Part shown: positions 9,546 through 18,984 of the stretch, one piece after another
Layout of the letters: each line of letters opens with the position of its first letter
Position numbering within the stretch: the first letter of the stretch is position 1
DNA from: Roseburia zhanii
Lineage (GTDB): Bacteria; Bacillota; Clostridia; Lachnospirales; Lachnospiraceae
NCBI RefSeq assembly: GCF_014287635.1
Contig: NZ_JACOPH010000016.1
Location: 1-49,470 of the forward strand
Length of the DNA: 49,470 bases
Reading direction: 5' to 3'
The notes under the pieces: generated by a model
Told to the model about the DNA's origin: nothing
Databases searched by the model: none
The model's input: only the letters and a program-made list of their open reading frames with translations
Translations under genes and position numbers: made by a program

Positions 9546-10436
9546 TCATTTAAAATATTTGTTTTCAAAATAATGTTGGAACGGCACAGACAAAATATTC
9601 AACAATACATTTTCTTTATGTTTTGTCTGTTGCCCATGTCTCTGAAAAGCTTTATATTTCCCATAATATCCTATGCGCTTAATTAATCCATGCATCGTTT
9701 CATAATATAAATAGGCATAATCTGCATTGGCGTTTGGATTTTTATTTGGAGCTGCCACATGGCTTGCACTTCCAATCGAATATCCATCCATTTGATATTT
9801 CCCAGTTTCTAAGACCACAGGTATCACTCTCACCCAATATTGCTTATCTATGCTTCTCCAACACCAGTTCTCCGGAAAAAACCTCTCTTCTTTATATTCC
9901 GGAAATTTAAATTTTTTCAGTACATTTGTCCGATAAATCTGCGTTGTATCAAAAACACCTGTTACATCAAACATATCATTTAATTTCACATTAGCTGCAT
10001 TTTCAGGGAACTTAATTTGCATATTGTCAAAACTACCGTCTTCGGCTTGCAAATGTCTGTAACCTACCATTCCGGCAACTTTTTCATCTGCTTGTATATC
10101 TGAAATTGTATCAAAAACAGTCTGAATAGCATCTTGTGTCAGTACATCATCAGAATCACAGATCAAGAAAAAATCTCCTGTTGCCAAATCCACAGCATAG
10201 TTATGTGCAGTATGCTTGCCACCATTTGATTTGTATTGATAGTTTATATTGATTTCATGCTGTTTTATTAACTTTTCAACAATCTCACCGGTGTTATCTG
10301 TAGAACCATCATCTATAATAAGCCATTCAAACTCGTGTTTATAGTTGTCATCAAGATTCTGATTTATCAAGCTATTATATAGGTTTTTCAGCTCCCTCCC
10401 CCGATTATAGGATGGCGTAAAAACTGTTAATTTCAT
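9546..10436 (-). CDS. Glycosyltransferase family 2
   Basis: A GT-A fold enzyme: KLTVFTPSYNRG at the N-terminus, WLIIDDGSTDNT for nucleotide binding, NGGKHTAHNYAV, and the metal-binding CDSDD. This matches the GT2 branch with about 300-aa proteins in Firmicute capsule loci. The frame is open to a GTG at 10448, but the ATG at 10436 has AGGTGG eight bases upstream and overlaps the TGA of the preceding epsG-like gene as ATGA (translational coupling), so I choose it (296 aa). The sugar donor is not predictable. Confidence 0.88.
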   Translation of the reverse strand: MKLTVFTPSYNRGRELKNLYNSLINQNLDDNYKHEFEWLIIDDGSTDNTGEIVEKLIKQHEININYQYKSNGGKHTAHNYAVDLATGDFFLICDSDDVLTQDAIQTVFDTISDIQADEKVAGMVGYRHLQAEDGSFDNMQIKFPENAANVKLNDMFDVTGVFDTTQIYRTNVLKKFKFPEYKEERFFPENWCWRSIDKQYWVRVIPVVLETGKYQMDGYSIGSASHVAAPNKNPNANADYAYLYYETMHGLIKRIGYYGKYKAFQRHGQQTKHKENVLLNILSVPFQHYFENKYFK

Positions 10437-11623
10437 TCCCAAAACCACCTTCCATTAACTACGTAGTACGTTAGAATTTCTGTCGAGTATCCACCATAGA
10501 TATTCATATCAAAGTACAACCACAATAGGGTCAACATCAATGTTGAAAGAAAAATGTATCTCCTTTTATTTCTATCCGGGGTATATTCATACATCATCGC
10601 CATATATATAAAGTTTACAATTGTCATGTACTTTAGGAATCTGGACTGGTGTAGAGTGAGAATAGCAAGAGGAATATATACTGAGCAAAGTAATAATATT
10701 AGCTGCATTCGCTCCAGCCATTTATTAATCGTTACGGATTTCTCTGTGTTTATCAGAAGTCCATCAATAATTCGGATGGATTTAGACGAGATACTAATAT
10801 CACCCTTTACCCATCTTCCTACATACCACGCATTTATGACTGTAGCCCCCCAAATCAGCAGTACTGACAACCATGCGTATCGACCTAATGCAACTGCATA
10901 GTGGATGTATTTCTCACTTCCAATCAAGTTCCCAATAAATGTTGCCATTATGGAAACTAACTCATTATCCCTTATTGATGCAATCAATCCTAACACTCCA
11001 AATATAAGAGCAGCGGTCAACAATTTTCTGTATTTTTTTAAGTTTTCCCATTTCCATGTCACAACTATTAATGGCAAATACAGATATATCATCGAGTGGA
11101 ACTGAGCTCCTAAGATTGTAAATAAAACAAACCTCCAGCCTCCATGCTTAGTCTCCGGTTTTATAAGTCCATCTATTCCCAACAATAAAACCGAAAATCC
11201 AATCGAATTACGAAGTATAAGTGCCTGATTAAATATCAAATGCAACATGAAGAATAAAAATACAAACCCCACTCCTCTTTGTGTAAACTTTCCTACAGCA
11301 ATCAAAATAAGTATGAGCGAAATCAAAAGCAAAACAGACTTAGCTTCCATATAAGACATTCCTAATAATTTGCATATGTACATGCTATTATAGTAAGCCC
11401 AATCATTTGCTAATTTGATTGGATAAAACTCTACCAATGAGTTGAAATTTACCTCATAATTATTGAGATCGTTCCACATTATATGCGACGGCACGCACGA
11501 TGACAATACCATAAATGCACATACCAACGTAATGATTTGCAATGCTTTTTTCTGTTTTGTAAAAAGACTAAGAAAAGCTACAGCCATTCCAGTCAGATAA
11601 AATAGCCAAAAATTATATTCCAT
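10433..11623 (-). CDS. EpsG-family polysaccharide polymerase (Wzy-like membrane protein)
   Basis: A 396-aa polytopic membrane protein with about ten hydrophobic segments. The early DLNNYEVNF and the RNSIGFSVLL segment after helix 4-5 are typical of the EpsG family, which polymerises repeat units at the outer face of the membrane. It lies directly after the Wzx flippase gene, as expected for a Wzx/Wzy system. The ATG at 11623 has only a weak AGAGAAAT. A much stronger GGAGGAGT precedes an out-of-frame ATG about 38 bases upstream that opens a 22-codon frame ending inside epsG, so translation here may be coupled or tuned by that short frame (inference). Confidence 0.85.
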   Translation of the reverse strand: MEYNFWLFYLTGMAVAFLSLFTKQKKALQIITLVCAFMVLSSCVPSHIMWNDLNNYEVNFNSLVEFYPIKLANDWAYYNSMYICKLLGMSYMEAKSVLLLISLILILIAVGKFTQRGVGFVFLFFMLHLIFNQALILRNSIGFSVLLLGIDGLIKPETKHGGWRFVLFTILGAQFHSMIYLYLPLIVVTWKWENLKKYRKLLTAALIFGVLGLIASIRDNELVSIMATFIGNLIGSEKYIHYAVALGRYAWLSVLLIWGATVINAWYVGRWVKGDISISSKSIRIIDGLLINTEKSVTINKWLERMQLILLLCSVYIPLAILTLHQSRFLKYMTIVNFIYMAMMYEYTPDRNKRRYIFLSTLMLTLLWLYFDMNIYGGYSTEILTYYVVNGRWFWE

Positions 11624-11679
11624 ATTTCTCTTGTATGCTCATCCTCTATGAGTACGCTCATACTCCTCCGTCTTCAATA

Positions 11680-13191
11680 TTATCCCTTCCACACAGTCTT
11701 TATGCGTCCTTTCAGCCACTCCCGATTATTATAATCCGTATTGATCACGATAAACACGAGAGCTGTCACGCCGCAAGCAACTATATCTATGATAAATCCT
11801 ATAATTCCTTCGAATGTAACTAAACTCATGAATTTACCGGTAATCAAGGTTACAACAATAGCAAGCATCAGTGACTTAAAATACCGTTTGAAGTAGTCTC
11901 TTAATCCATTTGAAAAAGAGTATTTGTAAAGCACATATGGATCAAACCACAGCGTCGTCAGTACATGTGAAAATGTCGTGCCCAAGAAGACTCCGACCAT
12001 TCCCCATAGCTTTGCACCCACAATAGACACAACGAAATTGATAATTACCTCTACCGCAGGCTTGAATCGGAAGTGCTTAAAGACTCCATCTGCATTAATA
12101 TAAGCCTCAACCGGCTGATGTATACCTGATAAGTAACAGTTGAATACAACTACAAAGACAATTTTCTCTGATAACAGATAGTCTGTACCAAGCCACAACT
12201 TAATAAACGGATTGAACAATCCAAAAAGGAATATCATAATAGTTCCAAATAAACAAGAGTACAGATATTGCAGTCTGGCAAACACTTCTCGTTTCTTTTC
12301 TTTTCCTTCAGATACACATAAGTTCCCTATGCTTGCTGCCATCGACGACTCAATTAAAAATGCAGTTGTCAGAATAATCTGCGTAATCATACTATAGTTA
12401 GAATAGATTCCAACTAATACCGTACTGATCATAGCCGAAATCAAGAGATTATCTGTTGCATTAATTAGGGTCTGACTAATGCGAATATTCATCATGCTGA
12501 ATGCATTAGAAAAAATCTTTCGTTTGCTTGCACCATCCAGCTTTTCAACCTTATTCTTGACAAAGGGAAATAACTGTTTTGCTTTACAGTCTAACAGATA
12601 TCCGCCATATATCGTCACAAAAATCTGCACAAGCATATAGATGACATAGCTCTTGGTGACAATCAACACAATTATCTCTAGAATCGTTTTAAGCACTGAC
12701 ATCAGCAGCGTGTTTCTTGAATTAATACGGTTCAGCTGATATGCATTAAGCAAAGATCTGCTATGGGCAAAGAAGTATGTGGCTACAGAGTCTCCCAAAT
12801 GAAGTACATACAGAAATTGTATATTCCCTACATTTGGTACATCTGTAATCAGATATCCCAGAAATGGCATTAACAAGCTTCCAAGCACCGCTATAAATAT
12901 GCCAATACCCGCATACACATCTCTATAAAATTGATAGAGCTGTGTTACTCTTGTCTCATTGTTCTCCGATATAGGCCTATACATATCATAGACTATGACA
13001 GTTCCAAGACCCAACTCGGCCAACGACAACACTGTCAATATATTGTTGAAGACACCGCCGACTCCAAGGTACTCTTTTCCAAGTGTGTAAATAAAAATAG
13101 TACGAACAACAAACTTGATTACTATATTCACTATCTGTACAACCACGGCCGCTATAATATTTCGTTTTGTATGCTCTGTTCTGCTTATCAT
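11680..13191 (-). CDS. Oligosaccharide flippase, Wzx / PST family
   Basis: A membrane protein of about 503 aa with some 12-14 hydrophobic segments. The N-terminus has NIIAAVVVQIVNIVIKFVVRT and LGKEYLGVGGVFNNIL, characteristic of MATE-like polysaccharide flippases in Firmicute capsule loci. It should move undecaprenyl-linked repeat units to the outer leaflet. The frame is open to 13203, but the ATG at 13191 overlaps the TGA of the upstream glycosyltransferase gene as ATGA, so it is the better start. It is followed by the EpsG-type polymerase. Confidence 0.9.
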   Translation of the reverse strand: MISRTEHTKRNIIAAVVVQIVNIVIKFVVRTIFIYTLGKEYLGVGGVFNNILTVLSLAELGLGTVIVYDMYRPISENNETRVTQLYQFYRDVYAGIGIFIAVLGSLLMPFLGYLITDVPNVGNIQFLYVLHLGDSVATYFFAHSRSLLNAYQLNRINSRNTLLMSVLKTILEIIVLIVTKSYVIYMLVQIFVTIYGGYLLDCKAKQLFPFVKNKVEKLDGASKRKIFSNAFSMMNIRISQTLINATDNLLISAMISTVLVGIYSNYSMITQIILTTAFLIESSMAASIGNLCVSEGKEKKREVFARLQYLYSCLFGTIMIFLFGLFNPFIKLWLGTDYLLSEKIVFVVVFNCYLSGIHQPVEAYINADGVFKHFRFKPAVEVIINFVVSIVGAKLWGMVGVFLGTTFSHVLTTLWFDPYVLYKYSFSNGLRDYFKRYFKSLMLAIVVTLITGKFMSLVTFEGIIGFIIDIVACGVTALVFIVINTDYNNREWLKGRIKTVWKG

Positions 13192-14375
13192 CTGGCTGCA
13201 CACACCCGTCCTATAAGATTCTCTAATTGTTTAATCTTGTCCTCTATATACATATTCTCACGTACATAAGTACCTGCTATCTTACCCATGTCTTCTACAA
13301 ACTGAGGATGATTGATAAAATACCTCATCCAATAGGCTACATCTTCACCTTCATTGACAATGACTCCACCGGGAAGCTTAGCGACTACCCCTACGTTGGT
13401 AGAAATAAAAGGCTTATTACAAGCCATTGCTTCTATCAATGTAATTGGTAAATACTCATTATTGCTTGTCATCAGACAAGCGTAACACTCTCTGATGAGC
13501 GATACTGTCTTATTTCTTGGCAATTCTGTAATAAATTTCACTTTCTTTTCAGTGCTGTATTCCATGTCCAACTGATTCTTTCGCTCAATGAGTCCTTGCA
13601 AATATTCATTGTCCTTCGATCCGACAAATACAAGCTCGGTATCCTTTTCGTTTAACTGGTAGAAGTTCTCTAATGCAAGCATCTGATCCTTTCTTGCACA
13701 GAAATTTGCTACATAAAGGAAAAATCTGTCTCCGATTCCCAAGTCTTTTACAACTGTCTTGTCTGTGTCTGTTGCAGGCTCAAACGGCTCATGATCACAG
13801 CTATTTAGTATCACTTCATTATTTTTAAAGCCATGCTCCTTGAAATATTTGTGGCTACTGTCATTTTCAAACAGATGAACACATGCATCATACTTCATAA
13901 TCTGCTTCCAGTGAAGGCGATGATATACCTCCCAATATGGAGTAAGAACTAACTGCTTTGCCACGCGTATAAAAGAATGAGCCTGTTTCAAATGCAGATG
14001 GCCATCATACATACCATGTTGATACATTATTTTTTTACAATTCAATTTATCTACCAATGGATATGTCCATTCTGCAAATGCCGTATTTGCACATACAGTT
14101 ATTAAAACATCAATTTGGTCTGAGTTAGAGAGCAAAAACTCTTGGAAATTCCTTTTCTCCCCATAATAAGTTTTAATTATTGACTTTACAATAAATCTAA
14201 CGATCTTAACTCCTTTATATTCTTCTTCTCTGACGAGATTTTCCCTCATATGAGTAACAACAGTAACTTCATGTCCTAGCTTGACCAATCCCTCAGCCAT
14301 ATACTGTGTTACCATTTGAACTCCATCTTTATTAGGATAATATGTAAATGTAGTAAAAACTATTTTCATAATCAT
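13188..14375 (-). CDS. Glycosyltransferase family 4
   Basis: A 395-aa GT-B enzyme. The N-terminus MIMKIVFTTFTYYPNKDGVQ and HEVTVVTH form the acceptor domain. The C-terminal domain has FLYVANFCARKDQMLALENF and the EX7E-type segment YLPITLIEAMACNKPFISTNVG, as in GT4 retaining transferases. GGAG lies five bases before the ATG at 14375 and 11 before the in-frame ATG at 14369; either could be used. The TAA of the upstream gene directly abuts the start, and the 3' end overlaps wzx by four bases, so the three genes are tightly coupled. Donor and linkage are unknown. Confidence 0.87.
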   Translation of the reverse strand: MIMKIVFTTFTYYPNKDGVQMVTQYMAEGLVKLGHEVTVVTHMRENLVREEEYKGVKIVRFIVKSIIKTYYGEKRNFQEFLLSNSDQIDVLITVCANTAFAEWTYPLVDKLNCKKIMYQHGMYDGHLHLKQAHSFIRVAKQLVLTPYWEVYHRLHWKQIMKYDACVHLFENDSSHKYFKEHGFKNNEVILNSCDHEPFEPATDTDKTVVKDLGIGDRFFLYVANFCARKDQMLALENFYQLNEKDTELVFVGSKDNEYLQGLIERKNQLDMEYSTEKKVKFITELPRNKTVSLIRECYACLMTSNNEYLPITLIEAMACNKPFISTNVGVVAKLPGGVIVNEGEDVAYWMRYFINHPQFVEDMGKIAGTYVRENMYIEDKIKQLENLIGRVCAAR

Positions 14376-15326
14376 TTATCTCCACAAAACATAATAATAT
14401 ATTTTTTGTTTAATAAAAATATATTTCTGATAAAGGCTCCTTCTCCAAAAAGCATTGATTCGTACCAACAGAGACAATCCCCTATCGCATTTTACTGACC
14501 TTTTAGACAAATATAATCTTATATCATCATTTAAATTTCTACACTCATTATATTCAAAAACTATTTCATCGGACAACTTCTTCAAATTATATTTGGTTCC
14601 CGTAAAATGATAATATATTTTTTCCTTGTAGATAACATCTCTTCCATCATCATATACATGATATATTTTACCATTTTTAAACACCACCGCCTGATGTTCA
14701 TAATTGTCTGTTTCAGCAAAAGAATATGGTAGGGTTCTCTTTTTATCTAAGCAATATTTATGTCCACAATCATACCATTTTATTTCATATTTCCTACATA
14801 ATATATTATATCCATATTGTTCATCAAAACCATAGTTATACTTTGATGTAAAGACCTTTTTATATGAAAATGGAGTTCCTTTCTTTTTATAAAGATTATT
14901 AATTTCATAATTATTTCTATATAAAATTAAATGTCCATAAGTACCTATCCTATCATATTTGTCAAATATTTCATTTGTATAAAAACTGCTAATATTTCCA
15001 AATACCATATCTACATCACAATGTCCCCAAAACTCATATTCTCTTACATATTCTTCAAAAGCAATTCCATATAATGGTTTAAAATCACATAATTTATATG
15101 GTTTTTCTAATGAAATATTGAAATCGAAACACTTTTGGAATCTTTTTTTTAAATCATCTAGAGATTGACTTAATACAGTAATATTTTCAGGGATATCGTC
15201 ATATAATTTATCATCCGTAACTAACATAAAGTCATAATCTTTATTGTACGCACATGACTTTATCCACATATTTATAGATTCTGGTAATTTGCCTATGTAA
15301 CATGCAATAATTAATGCTCTTTTCAT
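14376..15326 (-). CDS. DUF6625-like protein, probable GT-A type glycosyltransferase
   Basis: A 316-aa protein found in the middle of capsule operons. MKRALIIACYIGKLPESINMW followed by WGHCDVDMVFGN gives a D104-V-D106 pair that looks like a GT-A metal-binding DxD. Later come YGFDEQYGYN and YEHQAVVFKNGKIYH. I recall proteins of this shape as the DUF6625 family of putative glycosyltransferases; the enzymatic role is inferred from the DxD and the setting. The gene and its two upstream neighbours are more AT-rich than the rest of the operon, with many AAA, AAT and TAT codons, which suggests a transferred cassette. Confidence 0.7.
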   Translation of the reverse strand: MKRALIIACYIGKLPESINMWIKSCAYNKDYDFMLVTDDKLYDDIPENITVLSQSLDDLKKRFQKCFDFNISLEKPYKLCDFKPLYGIAFEEYVREYEFWGHCDVDMVFGNISSFYTNEIFDKYDRIGTYGHLILYRNNYEINNLYKKKGTPFSYKKVFTSKYNYGFDEQYGYNILCRKYEIKWYDCGHKYCLDKKRTLPYSFAETDNYEHQAVVFKNGKIYHVYDDGRDVIYKEKIYYHFTGTKYNLKKLSDEIVFEYNECRNLNDDIRLYLSKRSVKCDRGLSLLVRINAFWRRSLYQKYIFIKQKIYYYVLWR

Positions 15327-15335
15327 TCCTCAACC

Positions 15336-15656
15336 TCATTTACTTTTTTCTGATTTTTTGAAGAATATACTCTGTGTTTTCCTCAAAAACAGACTTTCCC
15401 AAGCATTTTGAATCAGCCAAATACTTCCACATATTAAATTACTTTCAATCAATACCACTTGATTTTTGTCATTCATAGCAAAGTCCCAATTTACGATACC
15501 TATAGATGGTAGACACTTATGCAACTCTCTCGCAGCTTCAAAAAATCGTTCAAAATATGGCAATTGATAATCTTTAAATATAATTCTTGAATCAGGATGT
15601 ATAAAAACCGGTTCACAATACTGCTTAATTCCCCTCTCTAACAATCCTCCTAACAT
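15336..15656 (-). pseudogene. C-terminal fragment of a sugar-transfer-associated ATP-grasp protein
   Basis: The 106-codon frame matches only the last third of the ATPgrasp_ST family: FIHPDSRIIFKDYQLPYF, then SIGIVNWDFAMNDKNQ and VVLIESNLICGS. The paired Asp and Glu/Asn residues correspond to the metal-binding end of an ATP-grasp active site. Full-length relatives are about 300 residues or more, so the ATP-binding N-terminal part is missing. The apparent ATG at 15656 has no ribosome binding site, and only 13 bases separate it from the preceding gene. This looks like a deletion remnant inside the operon rather than a functional enzyme. The possibility that it works as a small partner of the full ATP-grasp next door cannot be excluded. 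Confidence 0.7.
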
Positions 15657-15669
15657 ATATACTCACATA

Positions 15670-16569
15670 TTACTGCATTTTTTGAGGTAAAACAAACTTT
15701 TCTCCTAATATAAAATCAAATTCGTCTGGTTCAAAATCATAATATCCACTTTCCGGGAAAAACGTTAACTCACCAAAATATATTTTACCATCATGGTTAT
15801 ATAAATCCACTCGGACATATGGGAAATCTTTTGATAAATCTGTTGCGATTTTTATCATTTCTTCAAAGTTATTAGGTTTCTTTAATTTTGTACGAATAGG
15901 TTCAATTTTTTCTCTCATATAAGGCATTATATTAAAATCAAGATCCATAATATTTTGTCTAACACCTGTATTAGTAAATCTTTCATTCATTACATACAGA
16001 CAATATGGTTCGCCATTGAAGCAGAAAAATTTGTAATCAACCAATGTTTCTTCTCCTCTGCCTGGTAAAATTATATCTTCTATTATAATCCTTGGTGGAT
16101 ATTTAGAATAAACCCATTCCCTTCCACCTTTCGATGATTTCTTTTTTAGCCATTGTTTTAGTTTATTTCTCAATTCTTCTAAATCAATTTTATTTTTGTC
16201 ATGGCATATTTCTATTCCGATTCCACTTGCACCATTTGTTATTTTTACAACAAAGCTATCTGGTAATTTATCAAAATCTATGTCATCTGGATTATCATAA
16301 ACACCATAACATTTATTTAAGATATGCTCATACCCTTTATTTTTGATATATTCTCGCACTTCCCATTTATCAGCACACTTTGCCATTAATGGATTTTTAT
16401 AATATAATTTATACCACTGCAATTTTTCTGTATATCTTATAGGATTTTTTAGGTTTAATTTACGACCTGTTTTCAGCCTATACTGGATTTTTATCATTTT
16501 CTCATCAGACATCCAGTCAAACATCCGTAATATGTTCAATTTAATCCTTGTCTTTATACTATCTGCCAT
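15670..16569 (-). CDS. TupA-like ATP-grasp protein
   Basis: About 299 aa. NPIRYTEKLQWYKLYYKNPLMAKCADKWEVREYI at the N-terminus and LPDSFVVKITNGASGIGI (ATP-binding loop) identify the TupA-like ATP-grasp family, named after teichuronopeptide synthesis and common in capsule loci. The C-terminal FPYVRVDLYNHDGKIYFGELTFFPESGY carries the acidic and Asn-type metal-binding residues. These proteins are thought to attach amino acids or similar groups to polysaccharides by an ATP-dependent ligation; that role is family-level inference. The frame is open to an ATG at 16581, but GGAG lies seven bases before the ATG at 16569, so I choose that start. The codon use is notably AT-rich. Confidence 0.85.
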   Translation of the reverse strand: MADSIKTRIKLNILRMFDWMSDEKMIKIQYRLKTGRKLNLKNPIRYTEKLQWYKLYYKNPLMAKCADKWEVREYIKNKGYEHILNKCYGVYDNPDDIDFDKLPDSFVVKITNGASGIGIEICHDKNKIDLEELRNKLKQWLKKKSSKGGREWVYSKYPPRIIIEDIILPGRGEETLVDYKFFCFNGEPYCLYVMNERFTNTGVRQNIMDLDFNIMPYMREKIEPIRTKLKKPNNFEEMIKIATDLSKDFPYVRVDLYNHDGKIYFGELTFFPESGYYDFEPDEFDFILGEKFVLPQKMQ

Positions 16570-16614
16570 CATTTTCTCCATATTGTTTTTGAAAATTTAT
16601 ATATTAAAAATATT

Positions 16615-17709
16615 CTATTTACAGCCTAAGTTTTTTACTTCATTCAAATATTTTTCAATAACTATTTTACGATCAAAAGTCTTCTCGACTTTTCTTCTTC
16701 CTGCCAACCCCATCTGTTTTCGCTCTTCTGGCTTCTTTTTTAGGAAAAGTTCAATCTTATCAATTAAATCCTGACTATCTTTCTCCTTAATTACATATCC
16801 ATTTATACCGTCATCAACAACTTCTCTGCATCCCGAACGATCAGTTGTAATAATAGGTCTTCCACATGCTGCGGACTCAAGCAACACATTACTTAGCCCT
16901 TCTGGATAGTATGTTGGATGAATAGTACAACTCATTTTCGCATAGACAGCAGCCATATCTTTAACTAGCCCATGATAAATAATTATACCCTCATCTGTCA
17001 TTTGCTTAAGTCTGTTTTCATATGCTTGTTCGCAAAATCCGCAAATATGAAATCTCGTTTCCGGATATCTTTCTCTTATTACCTTAGCCGCCTCTAAATA
17101 CTGGTCAATTCCCTTTTCTTTCATAATACGTGAAACAAAAACAAAATCTATCGTTTCTCCTTTTGGATATTCTGACACAGCATAATTTTGAAGATTTACT
17201 CCAGATCCCGGCAGCATATCATATGCTCCATTTACTACGCCTTTACGCAACATAAAATCTCTATTTTCAGTATTTTGAAAAAAAACTTTCTGTGCTTTTC
17301 TAAGTCCCAGTTTATACAAATATACCGTTATCATTTGCATAGCTCCAGCATTTTCCACAGCAGTACCTAGTCCTGTAATATTTACCACGTATGGAATATT
17401 TAGCCTTGAGCATACAATACCTCCATAGATATTCGGCTTTATTGTATATGTAAAAACAATATCCGGCATCGTCTTTCTGATTATTTTCTTATAATAAGAA
17501 ATAAGTTCTAACTCTTTAATTGGATTAGTTCCATGTCGCTCTAGCAAATCACACGATATAAATTTGCATCCCATTGCTTCTAATTCATCAACAAATTCAC
17601 CATATGGAAGGCAGATAATCACTTCATTTTCTTCTAGTAACGCATCTATTAATTCTTTACGGAATTTATACAATCCCACATCATTATTGGCTAATATTAA
17701 AATCTTCAT
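16615..17709 (-). CDS. Glycosyltransferase family 4 (PglA / capsule type)
   Basis: A 364-aa GT-B enzyme: KILILANNDVGLYKFRKELIDALL at the start, VVNITGLGTAVENAG in the acceptor domain, FVFVSRIMKEKGIDQYLEAA at the start of the donor domain, and the EX7E region YPEGLSNVLLESAACGRPIITT. This resembles capsule transferases that add the second sugar after the initiating one, such as PglA. It directly follows and overlaps (ATGA, 17706-17709) the acetyltransferase of the bacillosamine-like module, which fits addition of the second residue to that lipid-linked sugar. Database annotation of such proteins as galacturonosyltransferases is an alternative that would fit the UDP-galacturonate supply here. 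Confidence 0.88.
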   Translation of the reverse strand: MKILILANNDVGLYKFRKELIDALLEENEVIICLPYGEFVDELEAMGCKFISCDLLERHGTNPIKELELISYYKKIIRKTMPDIVFTYTIKPNIYGGIVCSRLNIPYVVNITGLGTAVENAGAMQMITVYLYKLGLRKAQKVFFQNTENRDFMLRKGVVNGAYDMLPGSGVNLQNYAVSEYPKGETIDFVFVSRIMKEKGIDQYLEAAKVIRERYPETRFHICGFCEQAYENRLKQMTDEGIIIYHGLVKDMAAVYAKMSCTIHPTYYPEGLSNVLLESAACGRPIITTDRSGCREVVDDGINGYVIKEKDSQDLIDKIELFLKKKPEERKQMGLAGRRKVEKTFDRKIVIEKYLNEVKNLGCK

Positions 17710-18338
17710 CTAATTTTTCTCACGGGACTTCCTACATAAGTTCCTTTCTCCTCAATATCTTTCACTACAACAGCTCCAGCTCCAATAATCGTATTTGGCA
17801 CAATCTTTTTGCCTTGAATTATCTGTGCCCCTGTTCCTAATTCAGAACATTCTCCGATTTCTACATTGCCAGACACATTGACACTGGGATACATCGTCAC
17901 AAAATCATTTATTATATCATCATGTCCGAGTGTGCAATCGAGATTTACAATTACATGCTTGCCAATTATTACATCCACAGTAATTATAGTTCCTGCACAA
18001 ATTATACTTCCTTCACCGACACGAATTCTTTTTGACATTATAACCGAAGGGTCTACTAATGTTGCATATCTAACCTGACTATCCGCAAGCTTATTAATAA
18101 TCTTCTTTCTAACCTTTGCTGATCCAACTGCACATACTGCATAGACATCTCCTATTTTTTTCAGATATTCACATCCACCCAAAACCGGATATCCATCTTC
18201 TTTTGAGCCCCAAATCGACTCATCATCATCTATAAATCCCTTCAAATTCCATTCAAAAGATACATCATTTATTCTTTCTACCAGCCAGGCAACCTCACGC
18301 CCAAAGCCACCTGCACCAATAATATACAAATCTTTCAT
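17706..18338 (-). CDS. NeuD/PglD-family sugar O/N-acetyltransferase
   Basis: A 210-aa protein with an N-terminal Rossmann-like sugar-binding part (LYIIGAGGFGREVAWL, GFIDDD) and a C-terminal left-handed beta-helix of hexapeptide repeats from about residue 95. The catalytic-type His139 lies in TLGHDD. PglD enzymes acetylate the 4-amino group of UDP-4-amino-4,6-dideoxy-GlcNAc using acetyl-CoA. With the dehydratase, aminotransferase and phosphoglycosyltransferase upstream it completes a UDP-diNAc-bacillosamine set like Campylobacter PglFED plus PglC, or B. subtilis EpsC/N/M plus EpsL. The ATG at 18338 has GGTGAG upstream. Confidence 0.9.
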   Translation of the reverse strand: MKDLYIIGAGGFGREVAWLVERINDVSFEWNLKGFIDDDESIWGSKEDGYPVLGGCEYLKKIGDVYAVCAVGSAKVRKKIINKLADSQVRYATLVDPSVIMSKRIRVGEGSIICAGTIITVDVIIGKHVIVNLDCTLGHDDIINDFVTMYPSVNVSGNVEIGECSELGTGAQIIQGKKIVPNTIIGAGAVVVKDIEEKGTYVGSPVRKIR

Positions 18339-18355
18339 ATTTTCTCACCAATAAA

Positions 18356-18973
18356 TTATTTTACAGAATCCCGCATCCCCATAAATTCTTTCATCGTAGC
18401 AGAAGTTTCAGAACTGATGCCACTTCTCTTAAACACCACCATCACTGTATCGATCAATATCTTTATATCACCCAGAAATGTAATATGCTTCGTATACCAT
18501 ACATCCATTGCAAATTTGTCTTCCCATGATATTGCATTCCTGCCGTGTGCCTGCGCATAACCGGTCAGTCCGGGTCTGACATCATGCCTATGATGTTGTT
18601 CCTCATTATATCGATCAAGATATCTAACTAATAATGGTCTTGGTCCTACAATCGCCATATCTCCTTTAATGATATTAATTAATTCTGGAAGTTCGTCTAA
18701 AGAAGTGCTTCTCAAAAATATGCCATACTTATTAAGACGCACCTCGTCTGGAAGAAGTTTACCATCTTGATCCTTGCGATTATTCATTGTCCGAAATTTT
18801 ATCAGTTTGAATATCCTTTCATCCTTACCTGGTCTTTCTTGTATAAAGAACGGATTTCCTTCCATAAATATTGCTCCTAAAATCATTAAAAAAAGCATCA
18901 ATGGTGATAACACGATAAGACCAATAAGACTTAAACAAAAATCAATTACTCTTTTAAAACATTTTGCATACAT
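18356..18973 (-). CDS. Small monotopic phosphoglycosyltransferase (PglC/EpsL type sugar transferase)
   Basis: A 205-aa bacterial sugar transferase. A single N-terminal re-entrant hydrophobic segment (about 8-36) precedes the catalytic core: FKLIKFRTMN (56-64), the catalytic D93-E94 dyad in SLDELPELINIIKGDM, GPRPL (110-114) and RPGLTGYAQ (133-141). It transfers a sugar-1-phosphate from UDP-sugar to undecaprenyl phosphate and so starts repeat-unit assembly. The compact form without extra N-terminal helices is that of PglC. The surrounding genes suggest that the sugar is diNAc-bacillosamine or a 4-amino relative. AGGG lies nine bases before the ATG. Confidence 0.93.
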   Translation of the reverse strand: MYAKCFKRVIDFCLSLIGLIVLSPLMLFLMILGAIFMEGNPFFIQERPGKDERIFKLIKFRTMNNRKDQDGKLLPDEVRLNKYGIFLRSTSLDELPELINIIKGDMAIVGPRPLLVRYLDRYNEEQHHRHDVRPGLTGYAQAHGRNAISWEDKFAMDVWYTKHITFLGDIKILIDTVMVVFKRSGISSETSATMKEFMGMRDSVK

Positions 18974-18984
18974 AGATATTATCC

